A stretch of 12,031 bases of DNA from Baffinella frigidus (Eukaryota > Cryptophyceae > Cryptomonadales > Baffinellaceae), in NCBI GenBank assembly GCA_026770585.1, contig MU647297.1, positions 11,537 to 23,567 of the forward strand. Direction: 5' to 3'. Below, in pieces: positions 7,701-9,998 of the stretch. Below the pieces are notes generated by a model. It worked only from the letters and a program-made list of their open reading frames with translations. It ran no database searches and was not told the DNA's origin. Numbering within the stretch: position 1 is the stretch's first letter; each line of letters begins with the position of its first letter. The position numbers and the translations under genes were made by a program.

Positions 7701-9949
7701 CTCCCGCCCACCATCATGCATCCCCGCCCCCTTCCCGTCATGTTGATGACACCTTCGGTTCACAACTCCTTAAGTTGACGACACCTTAAGTGAACACCTC
7801 CGTACTTGAAAGTGGCTGGCGAGAAAGCTGACCCTCGAATCGAATGGTCAGGTGATGGCGAAGACGCCAGAACTCTACAAGAAACCTCTCAGCGATGTGC
7901 GTTCCACCCCCTCCAACCCCCTCCAACCTCCTCCTGCCTCAGCATGTGGGACTAGAGCGTTTTCTGATTTTCGAGACCTGTACAAGAAACCTCTCTGCGA
8001 TGTGCGTTTCACCCCCCCCAGCCTGCTCTAACCTCCTCAACCCCCCCCCAACCTCCTTCAACCTCAAACCCCTTCCCGCCACCTCCCGCCTCAACATCTT
8101 GGACTAGAGCGTTTTCTGATTTTCGAGACCTGTACACGAAACCTCTCAGCGATGTGCGTTCCACCCCCACCAACCTCCACCAGAAAATGCTCTAGTCCAA
8201 GATGTCCCGCCTCAACAACTAGGACTAGAGCGTTTCCCGATGTTTGTGGTGCCACCAGACCTGTACACGAAACCTCTCTGCGATGTGTGTTCCACCCCCA
8301 CCAACCTCCTCCAGAAAATGCTCTAGTCTAAGATGTCCCGCCTTAACAACTAGGACTAGAGCGTTTCCCGATTTTCGCGGTGCCACCAGATAGGTACACG
8401 AAACCGCTCTGCGATGTGCGTTTTACCCCCTCCACTCACGTTCTCGGGCGGTGTGATGACCGGGTCCTGGACGGGCCCGCCTCCCAGCCTCCTTCAACCC
8501 CTTCCCGCCACCTCCCGCCTCAACATCTTGGAGTAGAGCGTTTTCCGATTTTTCGAGGTGCCTGTACACGAAACCTCTCTGCGATGTGTGATCCAGCCCC
8601 CCCACCCCCTCCAAACTCCTCTAGGAAATGCTCTAGTACAAGACGTCCCGCCTCAACATCTAGGACTAGAGCGTTTCCTTGCGGTGTCACCAAAAATTTG
8701 TGCAAGAAACCTTTCTGCGATGTGCGTTCTATCCCCCCGTACACCTACGTTGCCGGGTGAAATCAGAAGCATACATGCGATATGCGCATATATTATACCC
8801 CCGGTGATTGGGTTGTATGTTAATAGGGCAACGGCCTAAAAATGGGGTAGTTAGGCCTACGGGATTGCCTAGGACCTCCTACCGTAGGCCGAGACTTTTT
8901 TGGTCCTAGGATCCATCGGCCTACGGTAGGAGGTCCTAGGCAATCCCGTAGGCCTAACTACCCCATTTTCAGGCCGTTAGCCTATGAATGTATGCTGTTG
9001 GCGAGGTGGATCCTCGGGCACACCTTTGTCGGGAAGGTCCCAGATTTAATTTCGGAACAAGACAGATCCTGTCCCGCTATCTTACGCTTCCGACGCCGAA
9101 GATACGGGTGTGAATGCTATTTTAGGTATACGATGATGCTATCTTACGCCTTTTTATGTGGACAGTATCTGGCATGTTGCGAGATGAAATTCTTGGATTA
9201 GAGCGTTTTTTGCTTTTCGCGGTCGCACGCGTATGAACCGACCGCAAACACGCGCGGGTTTGGTGTTGGTTGCAGCGTCTTTCTCCGCGTGCATCTTCGG
9301 TACGTTTCGTGTTAGCGTCTAGGGTAAGAACGTAAGTGTAGGCTCCATAACCTGTACAATGAGCACCGTTGCTAAACAACAAGGCGTTTTATCATAAAAC
9401 GGCTTTTTATCATAAAAAGCCTTTTTATCATAAAGAACCTTTTTGATGTAAACAGCCTTTTTATTAAAAGAAGGTACCCCGCAGGTGTTCAAGGATCAAA
9501 TCAAGCATTTCACTGAGCTGACCAAGGGCAAGTACTGGGACCTCAACACCGTCGGTCACTCCCCGCCCATAGAAAATAAAAGGGATGAACTCGGTGGTCT
9601 TCGAGGGTTTTGAGACCCCTAGATTTAGCGGTAACGTGACCAAACTTGCATTAGAAAACCCTTAACATTAACTGCCCATAGGGTAAGTTGACTTTTGATG
9701 AAAGGTCCGTAGTCCACCGTGTTGTACACGACCGTTGACCCACACACGATGGGTCAGCGGATTCATTCCTGGAGATGCCTGAACACACCGTTAACCCAAA
9801 TAAGATGGGGCAAGTACTGGGATCTCAACACCATCGGTGGCTCCCTGCCCTGCGCCCATACGCACACCCATCAGTACTGCTGTCACGTCCATGTGCACAC
9901 CCTCTAGGACTGGTCACGTCCACACGCAGGTGGTGCTGACGCTCGAGAT

Positions 9950-9998
<49 letters not shown>

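Noticed and set aside
8830-8978. tRNA or other structured RNA gene
   Set aside because: A simple hairpin with no cloverleaf or polymerase III boxes recognised; a related element at 10851 supports a mobile element.
9937-9951. Possible exon VVLTLEI after CACACGCAG
   Set aside because: Phase 0 entry does not fit after exon 9 (phase 1), and it runs into the CT microsatellite.
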